From Candidatus Woesearchaeota archaeon (GTDB lineage Archaea > Nanobdellota > Nanobdellia > Woesearchaeales > JAFGPW01), in the NCBI GenBank assembly GCA_016935985.1, contig JAFGPW010000004.1, forward strand, positions 216,752 to 254,745: a stretch of DNA of 37,994 nucleotides, written 5' to 3'. Positions 7,564-15,217 of the stretch are shown here, one piece after another. The position numbers and the translations under genes were made by a program. The notes under the pieces are model-generated. The model saw only the letters and a list, made by a program, of their open reading frames with translations. It was not told where the DNA came from and did not search any database. Numbering within the stretch: position 1 is the first letter of the stretch; each line of letters begins with the position of its first letter.

Positions 7564-7839
7564 TTATGCCTGCTGCTTCTTCCTGCCATGCAGCTGCATG
7601 CGGCGCTTCTCGCGCTCGTCTATGTGCAGGATCGCCTCAGGCTCGGCGTAGGTCATCGATATCATGGACGAGATGAACATGAGCAGAAATACTGATGCAA
7701 AGGCGAACGCCCAGCTCTTGTCAAGGCTGCCGAAGTAGCCGAGCAGGGCCGAGAAGATGAAGCCGAACATGGAAACGATCATGAACGATCCCGAGAGAGG
7801 CGCGATGCGGGTCCTTGTCCGTACCGGTTCAGCTGCCAT
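7564..7839 (-). CDS. Small two-helix membrane protein
   Basis: 91 residues. A short basic N-terminus is followed by two hydrophobic helices (about residues 17-37 and 43-62, FMIVSMFGFIFSALLGYF and WAFAFASVFLLMFISSMIS), then a charged tail (EREKRRMQLHGRKKQQ) that should face the cytoplasm. A TATA-like element lies ~25 bases beyond a short leader. No function recognised. Confidence 0.65.
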   Translation of the reverse strand: MAAEPVRTRTRIAPLSGSFMIVSMFGFIFSALLGYFGSLDKSWAFAFASVFLLMFISSMISMTYAEPEAILHIDEREKRRMQLHGRKKQQA

Positions 7840-7883
7840 CGGTCCATCCTTCGCATGAAGCGTACGATGCCGTAGGCCTCGAC

Positions 7884-7894
7884 ACTATTTATAG
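7884..7894 (-). promoter_or_regulatory. TATA box for the small membrane protein gene
   Basis: TATAAATAGTG on the minus strand lies about 50 bases before the ATG at 7839, predicting a leader of about 25 bases. Confidence 0.55.
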
Positions 7895-7947
7895 GTTTCT
7901 GAGCATCAGATGATGATAACTCCCTCCAACCCCTGCCCTTCAGGCTC

Positions 7948-9057
7948 TCATGGCGTATAGAGGTAGGAATCGACCTTGTTCCTCGCCTTCTCCCGCGCGT
8001 CCTGATGCCTGCCGAGCATGCCGACGAGCTTCTCGACCAGGATCCCCTTGAGCTCGCCGGAGAGGATCTTTCCTGCCGCGTAGTCGTCATGGATCTTCCG
8101 GAGCTTCGTATCGTCCTCCTCGAAGAAGGTGAGATACTGGTAGGCGACATCGACCTCGGGCCTGCCGCCGAGCCGACGATGGTCCTCGACCGTGTCCCTG
8201 CCGCCTGAGAATGCATACTTGTTCACCTTCTTCCGCACTGTCCTCTCGTCGTCCACGGTCCAGATGGTGGCGAGGCTGTCGGCTGACGCCGACATCTTGC
8301 CTGAGGTGCCCTCGAGCGGCGGGAGGAAGCGGCATTGTATCGACGCCGGCTTGTCATAGCCGAGCTTACCGACCACATCACGGGAGAGCCTGAAGTGCGG
8401 ATCCTGATCGACGGCATGGGGGATGAGGCACGGCAGGCTCTTCCCAGCAAGGACCGACGGCAGGAACGCCGGCACCGCCTGCATCGCGGTGTAGAACACC
8501 TGGCCGAGATTCGCCTCGTTGGTCAGTCCGAACGAGGATTTCACCTGGGAAAAGGTGATGCGCTTCGCGACGCGCAGCGCTTCCCGGTACATGATCCCCG
8601 CGTGGCGGGTGTCGATGAGGAAATGGGTCCGCTTCGGGTCGAAGCCGAGGGCGATAACGTCGAGCATGTTCTCCTCGGTGAAGCGGTTCGTGTCCTCGAG
8701 CGTGAGCCGCTCCTTGAAGAGGAATTTCTCGTCGTCAGGGAACTGGAACCAGAGCTCGACGCCGTAGGCGTCCTGGAGCCATTTGGTGAAGATCCACGGC
8801 ACCAGGTGGCCGAGATGGGTATGTCCTGAGGGCGCGCGGCCGGTGTAGAGGAAGAAGGGGTCCCTCTGGTCGTACTGGTCGAGCACCCTGCCGAAATCGC
8901 GGTGCGCGAAGAATATCCTGCGGGAAAGGAAAGGGTGCAGGCCCCCTGCCTGCCGCCTGATGCGCTCGAGCAGGCGGTCGTCGAGCTCCTGGATGCCGAA
9001 CTCGGTCATCAGCCGCTTGTAGTCGACGTCGCCCTCGACTTCCCAGGGAGTCACCAC
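7948..9057 (-). CDS. trpS: Tryptophanyl-tRNA synthetase (archaeal type)
   Basis: 369 residues from the preferred start. It charges tRNA-Trp with tryptophan. The class I signatures are the HIGH-like SGHTHLGH and KMSKS-like GKMSASADS, preceded by the archaeal/eukaryal-type motifs FLYTGRAPSG, DDEKFLFKE and CLIPHAVDQDPHFRLSRDV. Archaeal TrpRS usually begins close to VTPWEVEG, so GTG 9057 is taken. A longer frame from TTG 9105 is possible, but the TATA box at 9116-9129 predicts transcription starting near 9095, inside it. A GAGGTG stretch at 9076-9081 is 18 bases from the GTG, so the exact start is unsettled. Confidence 0.92.
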   Translation of the reverse strand: MVTPWEVEGDVDYKRLMTEFGIQELDDRLLERIRRQAGGLHPFLSRRIFFAHRDFGRVLDQYDQRDPFFLYTGRAPSGHTHLGHLVPWIFTKWLQDAYGVELWFQFPDDEKFLFKERLTLEDTNRFTEENMLDVIALGFDPKRTHFLIDTRHAGIMYREALRVAKRITFSQVKSSFGLTNEANLGQVFYTAMQAVPAFLPSVLAGKSLPCLIPHAVDQDPHFRLSRDVVGKLGYDKPASIQCRFLPPLEGTSGKMSASADSLATIWTVDDERTVRKKVNKYAFSGGRDTVEDHRRLGGRPEVDVAYQYLTFFEEDDTKLRKIHDDYAAGKILSGELKGILVEKLVGMLGRHQDAREKARNKVDSYLYTP

Positions 9058-9115
9058 ATACCGTGCCAGGAGAACCACCTCATCGCAATAACCGGTATCC
9101 GACAAGCCCGTCCTG

Positions 9116-9129
9116 TTTAAATATATTTC
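9116..9129 (-). promoter_or_regulatory. TATA box for trpS
   Basis: AAATATATTTAAAC on the minus strand, centred near 9122, predicts a start site near 9095. It is used here to reject the longest trpS frame. Confidence 0.6.
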
Positions 9130-9142
9130 GATGCACGCCGGT

Positions 9143-9589
9143 TCATGAGAAGAGCTCCTCGATGAGCCGGTAGGCCTTCTCCCGCCGCTTCGGGTAGACG
9201 GAGAGGTTCATCCGGATATGGAAGCAGTTGCCGCCGTCGGTCACCACATGCTCGCCCTTGAGCAAGGCCTCCTTGTCGAGCCGGATGAAGAAGTTGCAGT
9301 CGTCGTCCGTCCGTGACCCCTTCTGCTCGGCGAGCAGGCGCCGCTGGCCTTCAGGGAGCGTCTCGAGCAGGCGGTCGAGGAAGGAAGCAGTATGCCGTTC
9401 CTTGGAGAGCGTGCATTCAAGGATGGTGATCCTGCGCTCTGAGAACCCGGTCGCATTCCTCTCAGAGACCCGCACCTTCTCTGCTGCCGGATCGAGGCCA
9501 AGGAGCCCGTGGAAGGCCGCCCTGACGCGTTCCGCATCATCGTCCTCCCTGATGAAGACACCCAGGGTGACTGTGTTGCAGGCCTTCAT
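9143..9589 (-). CDS. RNA-binding protein of the archaeal exosome-associated family (COG1325-like)
   Basis: 148 residues with an alpha-beta layout, as in the small archaeal family first predicted as an exosome-linked RNA-binding protein. Recognisable parts are VTLGVFIREDDD at the N-terminus, a central Glu/Arg-rich ERRITILECTLSKERHTASFLDRLL segment (positions ~50-75), and the DDDCNFFIRLDKE and GNCFHIRMNLSVYP strands near the end. The TATA box is centred 26 bases from the ATG, so it is leaderless. The assignment is by remembered sequence pattern and is moderate in strength. Confidence 0.65.
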   Translation of the reverse strand: MKACNTVTLGVFIREDDDAERVRAAFHGLLGLDPAAEKVRVSERNATGFSERRITILECTLSKERHTASFLDRLLETLPEGQRRLLAEQKGSRTDDDCNFFIRLDKEALLKGEHVVTDGGNCFHIRMNLSVYPKRREKAYRLIEELFS

Positions 9590-9610
9590 GAGCTGCCGAG
9601 GGGGATGATC

Positions 9611-9620
9611 ATATTTATAT
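9611..9620 (-). promoter_or_regulatory. TATA box for the exosome-associated protein gene
   Basis: ATATAAATAT on the minus strand, centred 26 bases before ATG 9589, indicates a leaderless mRNA. Confidence 0.6.
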
Positions 9621-9689
9621 CTAGGGGTCTGCTCCAGGAGAGATGAGTATCCTTATTTATGTAAAAAAAGGAAACTCGTTTCTGGGAAC

Positions 9690-9699
9690 ATTTAAATAC
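9690..9699 (+). promoter_or_regulatory. TATA box for the presenilin-like gene
   Basis: ATTTAAATAC is centred about 27 bases before ATG 9722, so transcription and translation should start at nearly the same base. It stands back to back with the opposite-strand promoter at 9611-9620. Confidence 0.6.
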
Positions 9700-9721
9700 C
9701 ATAGCTGTCAAGGAAAGCTCC

Positions 9722-10711
9722 ATGAAGCACACGCCGAGCATAACCGCGGTCCTGATCCTCGTCTTCTTCGTCGCGCAGGTGACAGGGCTTATCGTGACCG
9801 CCTCGTATGTCGATGCCGAGGCCACCATCGCGAGCGGCGAGATCGTGGCGAAGGCCCTTCCCGGCGGAATCGAGCGGCCTGAAGTCGACCATGATTACAC
9901 CTGGCTCTACATAATCATCGCGGTGCTGATAGGCACCGTTCTCGCCCTCTGGCTCGTCAGGCACCGCAAGATGCAGCTCTGGAAGCTCTGGTTCTTCCTC
10001 GCAGTCACGCTCTGCCTCGCGATCGCCTTTTCCGCCTTCATGGACCAGTGGGCCGCCGCGGTCCTCGCTGTGGTCCTCGCGACGCTCAAGGTATGGAAGC
10101 GGGACGTGATCGTCCATAATTTCACCGAGCTCTTCATCTACGGCGGCCTCGCCGCGATATTCGCGCCGATCATCAGCATCTTCTCCGCCTTCATGCTGCT
10201 CGTGCTCATCGCCTTCTACGATATCTACGCGGTCTGGAAGTCGAAGCATATGGTGGCCCTCGCCGAGTTCCAGACCGCCGCGAAGCTGTTCGCCGGCATC
10301 ATGGTGCCCTATCACCTCCACCAGCGAGTCATGAAGATCCATCCGGCGCCGTTCCCTGGGCAGGAGAGGCAGGACAAGGGTGCATCGGCGATGGAGAAGA
10401 CGGCGAAGGCCCAGAAATCCTCGAAGGCGCCCGCACCGCCGAAGCTGGTGCCGAAGAACGCGATCCTCGGCGGCGGCGACATCGGCTTCCCGCTCATCTT
10501 CGCCGCGGTCGTGATGAACAGCCTGGTTCTTGTGGGCATCCCTCTCCAGGCCGCCTTCTTCCGCTCGCTACTCATCCCCGTCTTCGCGACCCTCGCGCTC
10601 GCCGGGCTCTTCTATTTCGGCAAGAAGGACCGCTACTATCCGGCGATGCCCTTCATCGGGATCGGCTGCCTCATCGGATATTTTATCATCTTCGCGCTGC
10701 ACGCGCTGTAG
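9722..10711 (+). CDS. Presenilin/signal-peptide-peptidase-type intramembrane aspartyl protease
   Basis: 329 residues with about nine hydrophobic segments. The two catalytic aspartates are in place: Asp167 in AFYDIYAVW (YD motif) and Asp253 in GGGDIGFPL (GxGD motif). The PAL-type motif appears as PAMP at 307-310. A hydrophilic Lys/Ala/Pro-rich loop (~205-245) separates the two halves, as in presenilin homologues. It would cut transmembrane helices in the membrane, possibly signal-peptide remnants. The upstream presence of a leaderless promoter shows it is its own unit. Substrates are unknown. Confidence 0.9.
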   Translation: MKHTPSITAVLILVFFVAQVTGLIVTASYVDAEATIASGEIVAKALPGGIERPEVDHDYTWLYIIIAVLIGTVLALWLVRHRKMQLWKLWFFLAVTLCLAIAFSAFMDQWAAAVLAVVLATLKVWKRDVIVHNFTELFIYGGLAAIFAPIISIFSAFMLLVLIAFYDIYAVWKSKHMVALAEFQTAAKLFAGIMVPYHLHQRVMKIHPAPFPGQERQDKGASAMEKTAKAQKSSKAPAPPKLVPKNAILGGGDIGFPLIFAAVVMNSLVLVGIPLQAAFFRSLLIPVFATLALAGLFYFGKKDRYYPAMPFIGIGCLIGYFIIFALHAL

Positions 10712-10728
10712 AAGCGAGCATCGCCGCA

Positions 10729-11547
10729 TCAGAACCTGAGCGACTTGGTGCCTGACTCGACGGTGTGGGAGAAAGGGTTGATCACCAGGCCGTCCTTGGC
10801 GGCGATCGTCTGGATGGAGGTCGCCTTCTGTATCTCGCGCGCCTCGTTGATCGGGTCCCGCTGGAGCATCTTGACCCCGAAGTGGGTGATGATCGCGAGG
10901 CGGGGCCTGGTCTTCCTGATGATCTCGACCGCGTCATCGGTGCTGAGGTTCGAAGGGTCCTTGTGGCCAGCCGGGTTCACCACGTTCAGGATGAGGATGT
11001 CAGCGCCCAGGTAGTCCTTGATCAGCAGGTCGTCGTACCCGGTGTCGGAGGAATAGACGACCGTGAATTCCTTGGTGATGATCTTGAGGCCGATAGCCGC
11101 GGGATCGGTGTGCTTGGCGTAGGTCGCCAGGATCTCGGCCGAATTGATGCCGACCCGCTGGCCGTGCTCGAGCGTGATCATACGCTCGGCGAAATCCCGG
11201 AAGTATGGCGAGAGCATCGACGGGCTGTAGTCCGACCCCTGGATGAATGTCTTGTTCCCGACGAGCACGCCGAACTTGTCCGCGCCGCCAAGCGTCATCG
11301 CGTTGAGGACCGCGTTCGCGTCGTTCGCGTGGTTGAGGTGGTTATGGGTGACGATGACGGCGGTGTTGCTGCGGGGGGTGACCTCCATCTGCCTCGCGCG
11401 GACGAGCGCTCCCGGACCGGGATCGATGTGGAACTGGTTGTCCTCGGTGATGAGGATGATGCCGCCGGTCGCCCGGTACTGGTTCGCGGTGCAATAGATG
11501 TCGCCGCCGGTCCCCAAGAATATGAGCTTCGATTTCCTTGATTGCAT
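10729..11547 (-). CDS. Metallo-beta-lactamase-fold hydrolase with altered metal motif
   Basis: 272 residues. The N-terminal FLGTGG and HIDPGPGALV strands, the His motif, SSDTGYDD (metal-bridging Asp) and the last ITHFG (His) place it in the MBL fold, near the RNase Z-like and UlaG-like branches. The HxHxDH motif reads HNHLNH (His68, His70, Asn72, His73), so the usual Asp for the second metal is Asn. Soluble and cytoplasmic, with no signal peptide. Substrate unknown. The TATA box lies at about 11590-11597 on this strand, giving a leader of about 20 bases. Confidence 0.8.
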   Translation of the reverse strand: MQSRKSKLIFLGTGGDIYCTANQYRATGGIILITEDNQFHIDPGPGALVRARQMEVTPRSNTAVIVTHNHLNHANDANAVLNAMTLGGADKFGVLVGNKTFIQGSDYSPSMLSPYFRDFAERMITLEHGQRVGINSAEILATYAKHTDPAAIGLKIITKEFTVVYSSDTGYDDLLIKDYLGADILILNVVNPAGHKDPSNLSTDDAVEIIRKTRPRLAIITHFGVKMLQRDPINEAREIQKATSIQTIAAKDGLVINPFSHTVESGTKSLRF

Positions 11548-11587
11548 CAGGCTGCCCCCAACCCCTAGGAAAGAGTGAGGACGGCAT

Positions 11588-11598
11588 CTTATTAAAAC
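11588..11598 (-). promoter_or_regulatory. TATA box for the MBL hydrolase gene
   Basis: AGTTTTAATAA on the minus strand, about 45 bases before ATG 11547, predicts a leader of about 20 bases. It diverges from the SRP RNA promoter. Confidence 0.5.
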
Positions 11599-11610
11599 TT
11601 TCGCTCGGAT

Positions 11611-11619
11611 TTTTTAAAG
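11611..11619 (+). promoter_or_regulatory. TATA box for SRP RNA
   Basis: TTTTTAAAG is centred near 11615 and predicts a start near 11641, just before the terminal helix of the 7S RNA. Confidence 0.6.
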
Positions 11620-11644
11620 GGAAAACCTTAAAAAGAAAGATGAT

Positions 11645-11935
11645 TCTCCCTCTCCGGCAGGCTAGGCCGGGAGGCCAGTCCCCTCCTGTCGCCATAAGCG
11701 GACTCATGATGGGGCCGAAGCCTGGAGAGCGGCCCGGATCAGGCGCGTCAGTCCTGGTCCCGACGTTGAGGTCCTGTCCTGCAGGATGGTGCCGCATGGA
11801 AACCGGGTCAGGCCAGGAATGGAGCAGCCCTACCCGTACGGGACTGTGCTTGGAGGGTAGCGGGACTGAGGGAGGATCAGGGCCAACTGCCGCGCAGGGC
11901 ACAGGTCCATCCTCAGGCGCGCCTGCCACTTCTCT
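11645..11935 (+). ncRNA. 7S signal recognition particle RNA
   Basis: The helix 8 signature (GGTCAGGCCAGGAATGGAGC at 11806-11825, continuing AGCC) is diagnostic: it is the SRP54-binding site. The ends pair through GGCAGGC (11656-11662) and GCCTGCC (11921-11927), forming the archaeal helix 1, and a GC-rich Alu-like part follows the 5' end. Length near 290 bases is normal for archaea. Exact ends are estimates. It scaffolds SRP19 and SRP54 for co-translational delivery to the Sec translocon. A 161-codon open frame over this RNA is not a gene. Confidence 0.92.
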
Positions 11936-11988
11936 CCCTTTCCGCAGTTTCCTCTTCTTCTGTGAGTACTCACGCAGTGACGAGAAAG

Positions 11989-11998
11989 ATTTAAATTT
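11989..11998 (+). promoter_or_regulatory. TATA box for the deformylase-like gene
   Basis: ATTTAAATTT is centred about 32 bases before GTG 12025; transcription would begin ~5 bases ahead of the start codon. Confidence 0.55.
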
Positions 11999-12024
11999 GA
12001 GACCTAGTATCAGGCCAGACTGAC

Positions 12025-12483
12025 GTGACACCCGTCCAGGACACCCGGAAGATACTCACCCATCCTCACCCGCTGCTCCGCTCTGCATGCGTCCCCGCGG
12101 ACGTGGGCAGGAACGGGACTGCAGTCCAGGCCGCTTCGGTCCTCGCAGCCCTCCTTGCTATGGACCACCCGCTCAAGCTCGTCAACGGCCTCGCCGCAAA
12201 CCAGATAGGCCTCGACAAGCGCATCGTCGTCCTCAAGCGGTTCCCGAACAGGTATCACATCATGGTCAACCCCGAAGTCGTCAGCTCGCGGCTCACCATC
12301 CCCTCGATCGAGGTCTGCGCGAGCCTGCCTGGGATCGTGCGGATGAAACTCCGGAAGTATTGGATGCGCGTGCGATACCACGAGCCCGAGGGGGAGATAC
12401 AGCACCTCTCGCTCTTCGGGAGCGCCGCTTTCACGCTCCAGCAGGAGCTGGATCATCTCGACGGCAGGCTCATCATCGACTGA
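12025..12483 (+). CDS. Peptide deformylase homologue with a lost metal ligand
   Basis: 152 residues, the length of a compact deformylase. Motif 1 is NGLAANQIG (residues 54-62, standard GxGLAAxQ), motif 2 is EVCASLPG (96-103, standard EGCLSxPG, Cys98 kept), motif 3 is QQELDHLDG (standard QHExDHLxG), so the first His of HExxH is Gln140 while Glu141 and His144 stay. Deformylase removes formyl groups from bacterial fMet; archaea do not start with fMet, so a true PDF is unexpected. With one of three metal ligands replaced, normal iron/zinc catalysis is doubtful. It may have another substrate or a non-catalytic role. It starts with GTG, close behind its TATA box. Confidence 0.85.
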   Translation: MTPVQDTRKILTHPHPLLRSACVPADVGRNGTAVQAASVLAALLAMDHPLKLVNGLAANQIGLDKRIVVLKRFPNRYHIMVNPEVVSSRLTIPSIEVCASLPGIVRMKLRKYWMRVRYHEPEGEIQHLSLFGSAAFTLQQELDHLDGRLIID

Positions 12484-12504
12484 CTATCAGAAAGGGCCCT
12501 CCGC

Positions 12505-15165
12505 TCATTTCTCGACATGAATAGCACACTTCCCCGGCATCGCGCCAGCCGCCTTCGCAATGCCTTTTTTCGCGGCGACCGTCTCGGTGAGCGCCTGCGC
12601 TTCGCAGCCGAACCCCCGCGTGAGCGAGGGGATCGCGGCCTTCGCCGCCTTGAGCTCGCCTTCTGCGCCGAGCATGACGAGCGGTATCCTGCTCGGGTTC
12701 TTGACGAGCGCGGAGACAATCTTCGGAATCTCCTTCGCATGCGCTTTGTCCATCACCGCAGGGATGATCTTCGACACGTCGTGAGTCTCCTCAAGCTTCA
12801 CCCTCACCTTGCCGACGAGGTCGTGCTTCCAGGCGTCCGCCACGATGAGCGTGATGCGCTTCGGAGAACCGGCCTTGATGATCTCGAGAACCGACCTGAC
12901 ATCTGCCTGGACGCGCTTGATGTAGTCCTCTGACGCGATGAGGGCCTTGTCTATCCTCGTCTCATCATGCTTCGGCCAGGGCGCGACCGAGACAAACCCC
13001 TTATTCCCGATATGCTCCCAGAGCTCCTCGGCCAGGTGAGGGGTGAACGGCGCCATGAGGAGCACGAGCCCCTCGAGCGCCTCGCGGGAGACATCCTCCT
13101 GAGCGGCGAGGTAGTTCGCGATCTCCATGATGCGGATGAGCGCGATGTTGTACCTGAAAGAGGAGATATCGGCGGTCACGTCGCGGATCGCTGCATGCAG
13201 CCTGCTCAGCTGGGCGGGGCGGGAGGCGGTGACGACCTTTTTTCCGGTTCCGAGCGCGTGGACCTTATTCAGGAAGCGGTACGACCCAGCGACCGCCTGG
13301 TCATCCCACTCCATGTCTTTCTCCGGGCCCGCGACGAACATCAGGAAGAACCGCGCGGTGTCGATGCCGAACCTGGCCGCGATCTCCTCCTGGGAGACGA
13401 CGTTGCCCTTGCTCTTGCTCATCACCACGCCCCCTTTATGGAGCATGCCCTGGTTGAAGAGGTTCTTCGTCGGCTCGTCGATCCTGAGGAGGCCGAGGTC
13501 GCGGAGGAACTTCGTGAAGAACCTGAAGTAGATCAGGTGCATGGTCGCGTGCTCCTTGCCACCGATGTAGGTATCGATCGGCATCCAGTAGGCTGCCTTC
13601 TTCGGGTCGAACGGCATCTCCGCGTTCGCCGGGTCGCAGTAGCGCAGGAAGTACCAGGACGAGTCGACGAAGGTGTCCATGGTGTCGGTCTCGCGTCGGG
13701 CGGGCCTTCCGCACGTCGGGCAGGCTGTCTTCACGAATGATTCGCACTGCTCGAGAGGGTTGCCCTTCCCTGAGGTGAACGCGAAGCCGTCAGGGAGCCT
13801 CACCGGCAGGTCCTTCTCCGGCACCGGCACGATGCCGCAGGCGTCGCAGTAGACGATGGGGATCGGGCATCCCCAGAACCGCTGCCGGGAGATCAGCCAG
13901 TCGCGCAGCTTGTACTGGACCGTCGCCTTCCCGCACCCGTGCTTCTCGAAGAAGCGCGCGAACTCGGGGATCGCGTCCCTGTTGTTCATGCCGTCGAACT
14001 CGCCAGAGTTGACCATGGCGCCGTCGCCCACATAGGCGCGGTTCATGCGCTTTTCGTCGAGATCGAAGTCCGGCGGGTTGATGACAACCTTGATGGGGAT
14101 CCCATACTTCTTCGCGAACTGGAAGTCTCGCTCGTCGTGCGCCGGGACCGCGATTATCGCGCCGGTGCCGTACTCGTGGAGCACGAAGTTCGCGATGTAG
14201 AGGGGGATCCTCTCCCCGGTGATCGGGTTCGTCGCGTAGCGGCCGATGAACATGCCCTCCTTCTCGCGGTCCTCGGCGGTCCGGAGGAACCGGTCCTCGA
14301 GGACGACCTTGCGGATGAAGGCCTTTGTCTGTGTCTCGTATTTGGTGCCCCTGACGAGCTCGAGGACGTCCGGGTGCTCGGGAGCGTAGACGAGGAAGGT
14401 GATGCCGAAGAAGGTGTCGGGCCTCGTCGTGAAGACGGTTATCCGCTTGCCGCTCCCCTCGATCGGGAAGGATATCTCAGCGCCCTCGCTCCTCCCGATC
14501 CAGTTACGCTGCATCGTCTTGACGTCGTCTGACCAGCCGTCGAGCGTGCCGATTCCGTCGAGGAGCTCTTCCGCGTAGTCGGTGATCCGGAAGAACCACT
14601 GCTCGAGGTCCTTCACCTCGACGTCGGTCTCCTCGTGCCGCCAGCACTTGCCGGCGTGCACCTGCTCGTTCGCAAGGACTGTCTGGCACTCCGGGCACCA
14701 GTTGACGACCGAGCGCTTCTTGTACGCGAGCCCCTTCTCGAGCATCTTGAGGAATATCCACTGGTCCCAGCGGTAGTATTCGGGCGTGTGCGAGGCGATC
14801 ATCCTGTCCCAGTCGTAGGAGAGGCCAAGCCCCTTCTGCTGCCTGATGAATCTCCTTATCGCCTCCTCGGTGAACCTTTGGGGATGCGACTTCGCCTTTA
14901 TCGCCGCGTTCTCGGCAGGCAGGCCGAAGGAGTCATAGCCCATCGGGTAGAGGACATTGAAGCCGTTCATGCGCTTGAAGCGCGCATAGACGTCGCCGAT
15001 GCAGTAGTTCCTGGCATGTCCCATGTGCAGGCCTGAGCCGGAAGGGTAAGGGTACATCTCGAGTATATAGCACGTCGTACGCTTCGGATCCTCGGTCACC
15101 CTGAAGAGCTTCGCTTCCTCCCAACGCCCCTGCCATTTCCTCTCGATCGCGGTGTAATTGGGCAT
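12505..15165 (-). CDS. leuS: Leucyl-tRNA synthetase, bacterial-type body with archaeal-like C-terminus
   Basis: 886 residues. It charges tRNA-Leu. HMGH is at 47-50 (class I HIGH), and VMSKSKGN begins near 581 (KMSKS). The zinc-like Cys cluster NWCPECQTVLANEQV and the long editing domain (TTRPDTFFGITFLVYAPEHP, then the HDERDFQFAKKYGIP part) follow bacterial LeuRS order: editing domain inserted after the zinc module. The last ~130 residues (after the anticodon-binding helices) contain PKRITLIVADAWKHDLVGKV, which resembles the archaeal/eukaryal C-terminal domain, not the ~60-residue bacterial one. A TATA-like AAAAATATAAT lies about 40 bases upstream. The neighbour upstream is the DUF192 gene in the same direction. 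Confidence 0.93.
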   Translation of the reverse strand: MPNYTAIERKWQGRWEEAKLFRVTEDPKRTTCYILEMYPYPSGSGLHMGHARNYCIGDVYARFKRMNGFNVLYPMGYDSFGLPAENAAIKAKSHPQRFTEEAIRRFIRQQKGLGLSYDWDRMIASHTPEYYRWDQWIFLKMLEKGLAYKKRSVVNWCPECQTVLANEQVHAGKCWRHEETDVEVKDLEQWFFRITDYAEELLDGIGTLDGWSDDVKTMQRNWIGRSEGAEISFPIEGSGKRITVFTTRPDTFFGITFLVYAPEHPDVLELVRGTKYETQTKAFIRKVVLEDRFLRTAEDREKEGMFIGRYATNPITGERIPLYIANFVLHEYGTGAIIAVPAHDERDFQFAKKYGIPIKVVINPPDFDLDEKRMNRAYVGDGAMVNSGEFDGMNNRDAIPEFARFFEKHGCGKATVQYKLRDWLISRQRFWGCPIPIVYCDACGIVPVPEKDLPVRLPDGFAFTSGKGNPLEQCESFVKTACPTCGRPARRETDTMDTFVDSSWYFLRYCDPANAEMPFDPKKAAYWMPIDTYIGGKEHATMHLIYFRFFTKFLRDLGLLRIDEPTKNLFNQGMLHKGGVVMSKSKGNVVSQEEIAARFGIDTARFFLMFVAGPEKDMEWDDQAVAGSYRFLNKVHALGTGKKVVTASRPAQLSRLHAAIRDVTADISSFRYNIALIRIMEIANYLAAQEDVSREALEGLVLLMAPFTPHLAEELWEHIGNKGFVSVAPWPKHDETRIDKALIASEDYIKRVQADVRSVLEIIKAGSPKRITLIVADAWKHDLVGKVRVKLEETHDVSKIIPAVMDKAHAKEIPKIVSALVKNPSRIPLVMLGAEGELKAAKAAIPSLTRGFGCEAQALTETVAAKKGIAKAAGAMPGKCAIHVEK

Positions 15166-15199
15166 GGTGTTCCCCGGCCTCTGAGGAGACCGGCTCGAT

Positions 15200-15213
15200 T
15201 ATTATATTTTTCC
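15200..15213 (-). promoter_or_regulatory. TATA box for leuS
   Basis: GGGAAAAATATAAT on the minus strand, between the DUF192 stop and the leuS start, predicts a leader of about 15 bases. Confidence 0.5.
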
Positions 15214-15217
15214 CTTC

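Noticed and set aside
11538-12023. 161-codon plus-strand frame
   Set aside because: It coincides with the SRP RNA, and its translation is Gly/Pro/Ser-rich with no domain.
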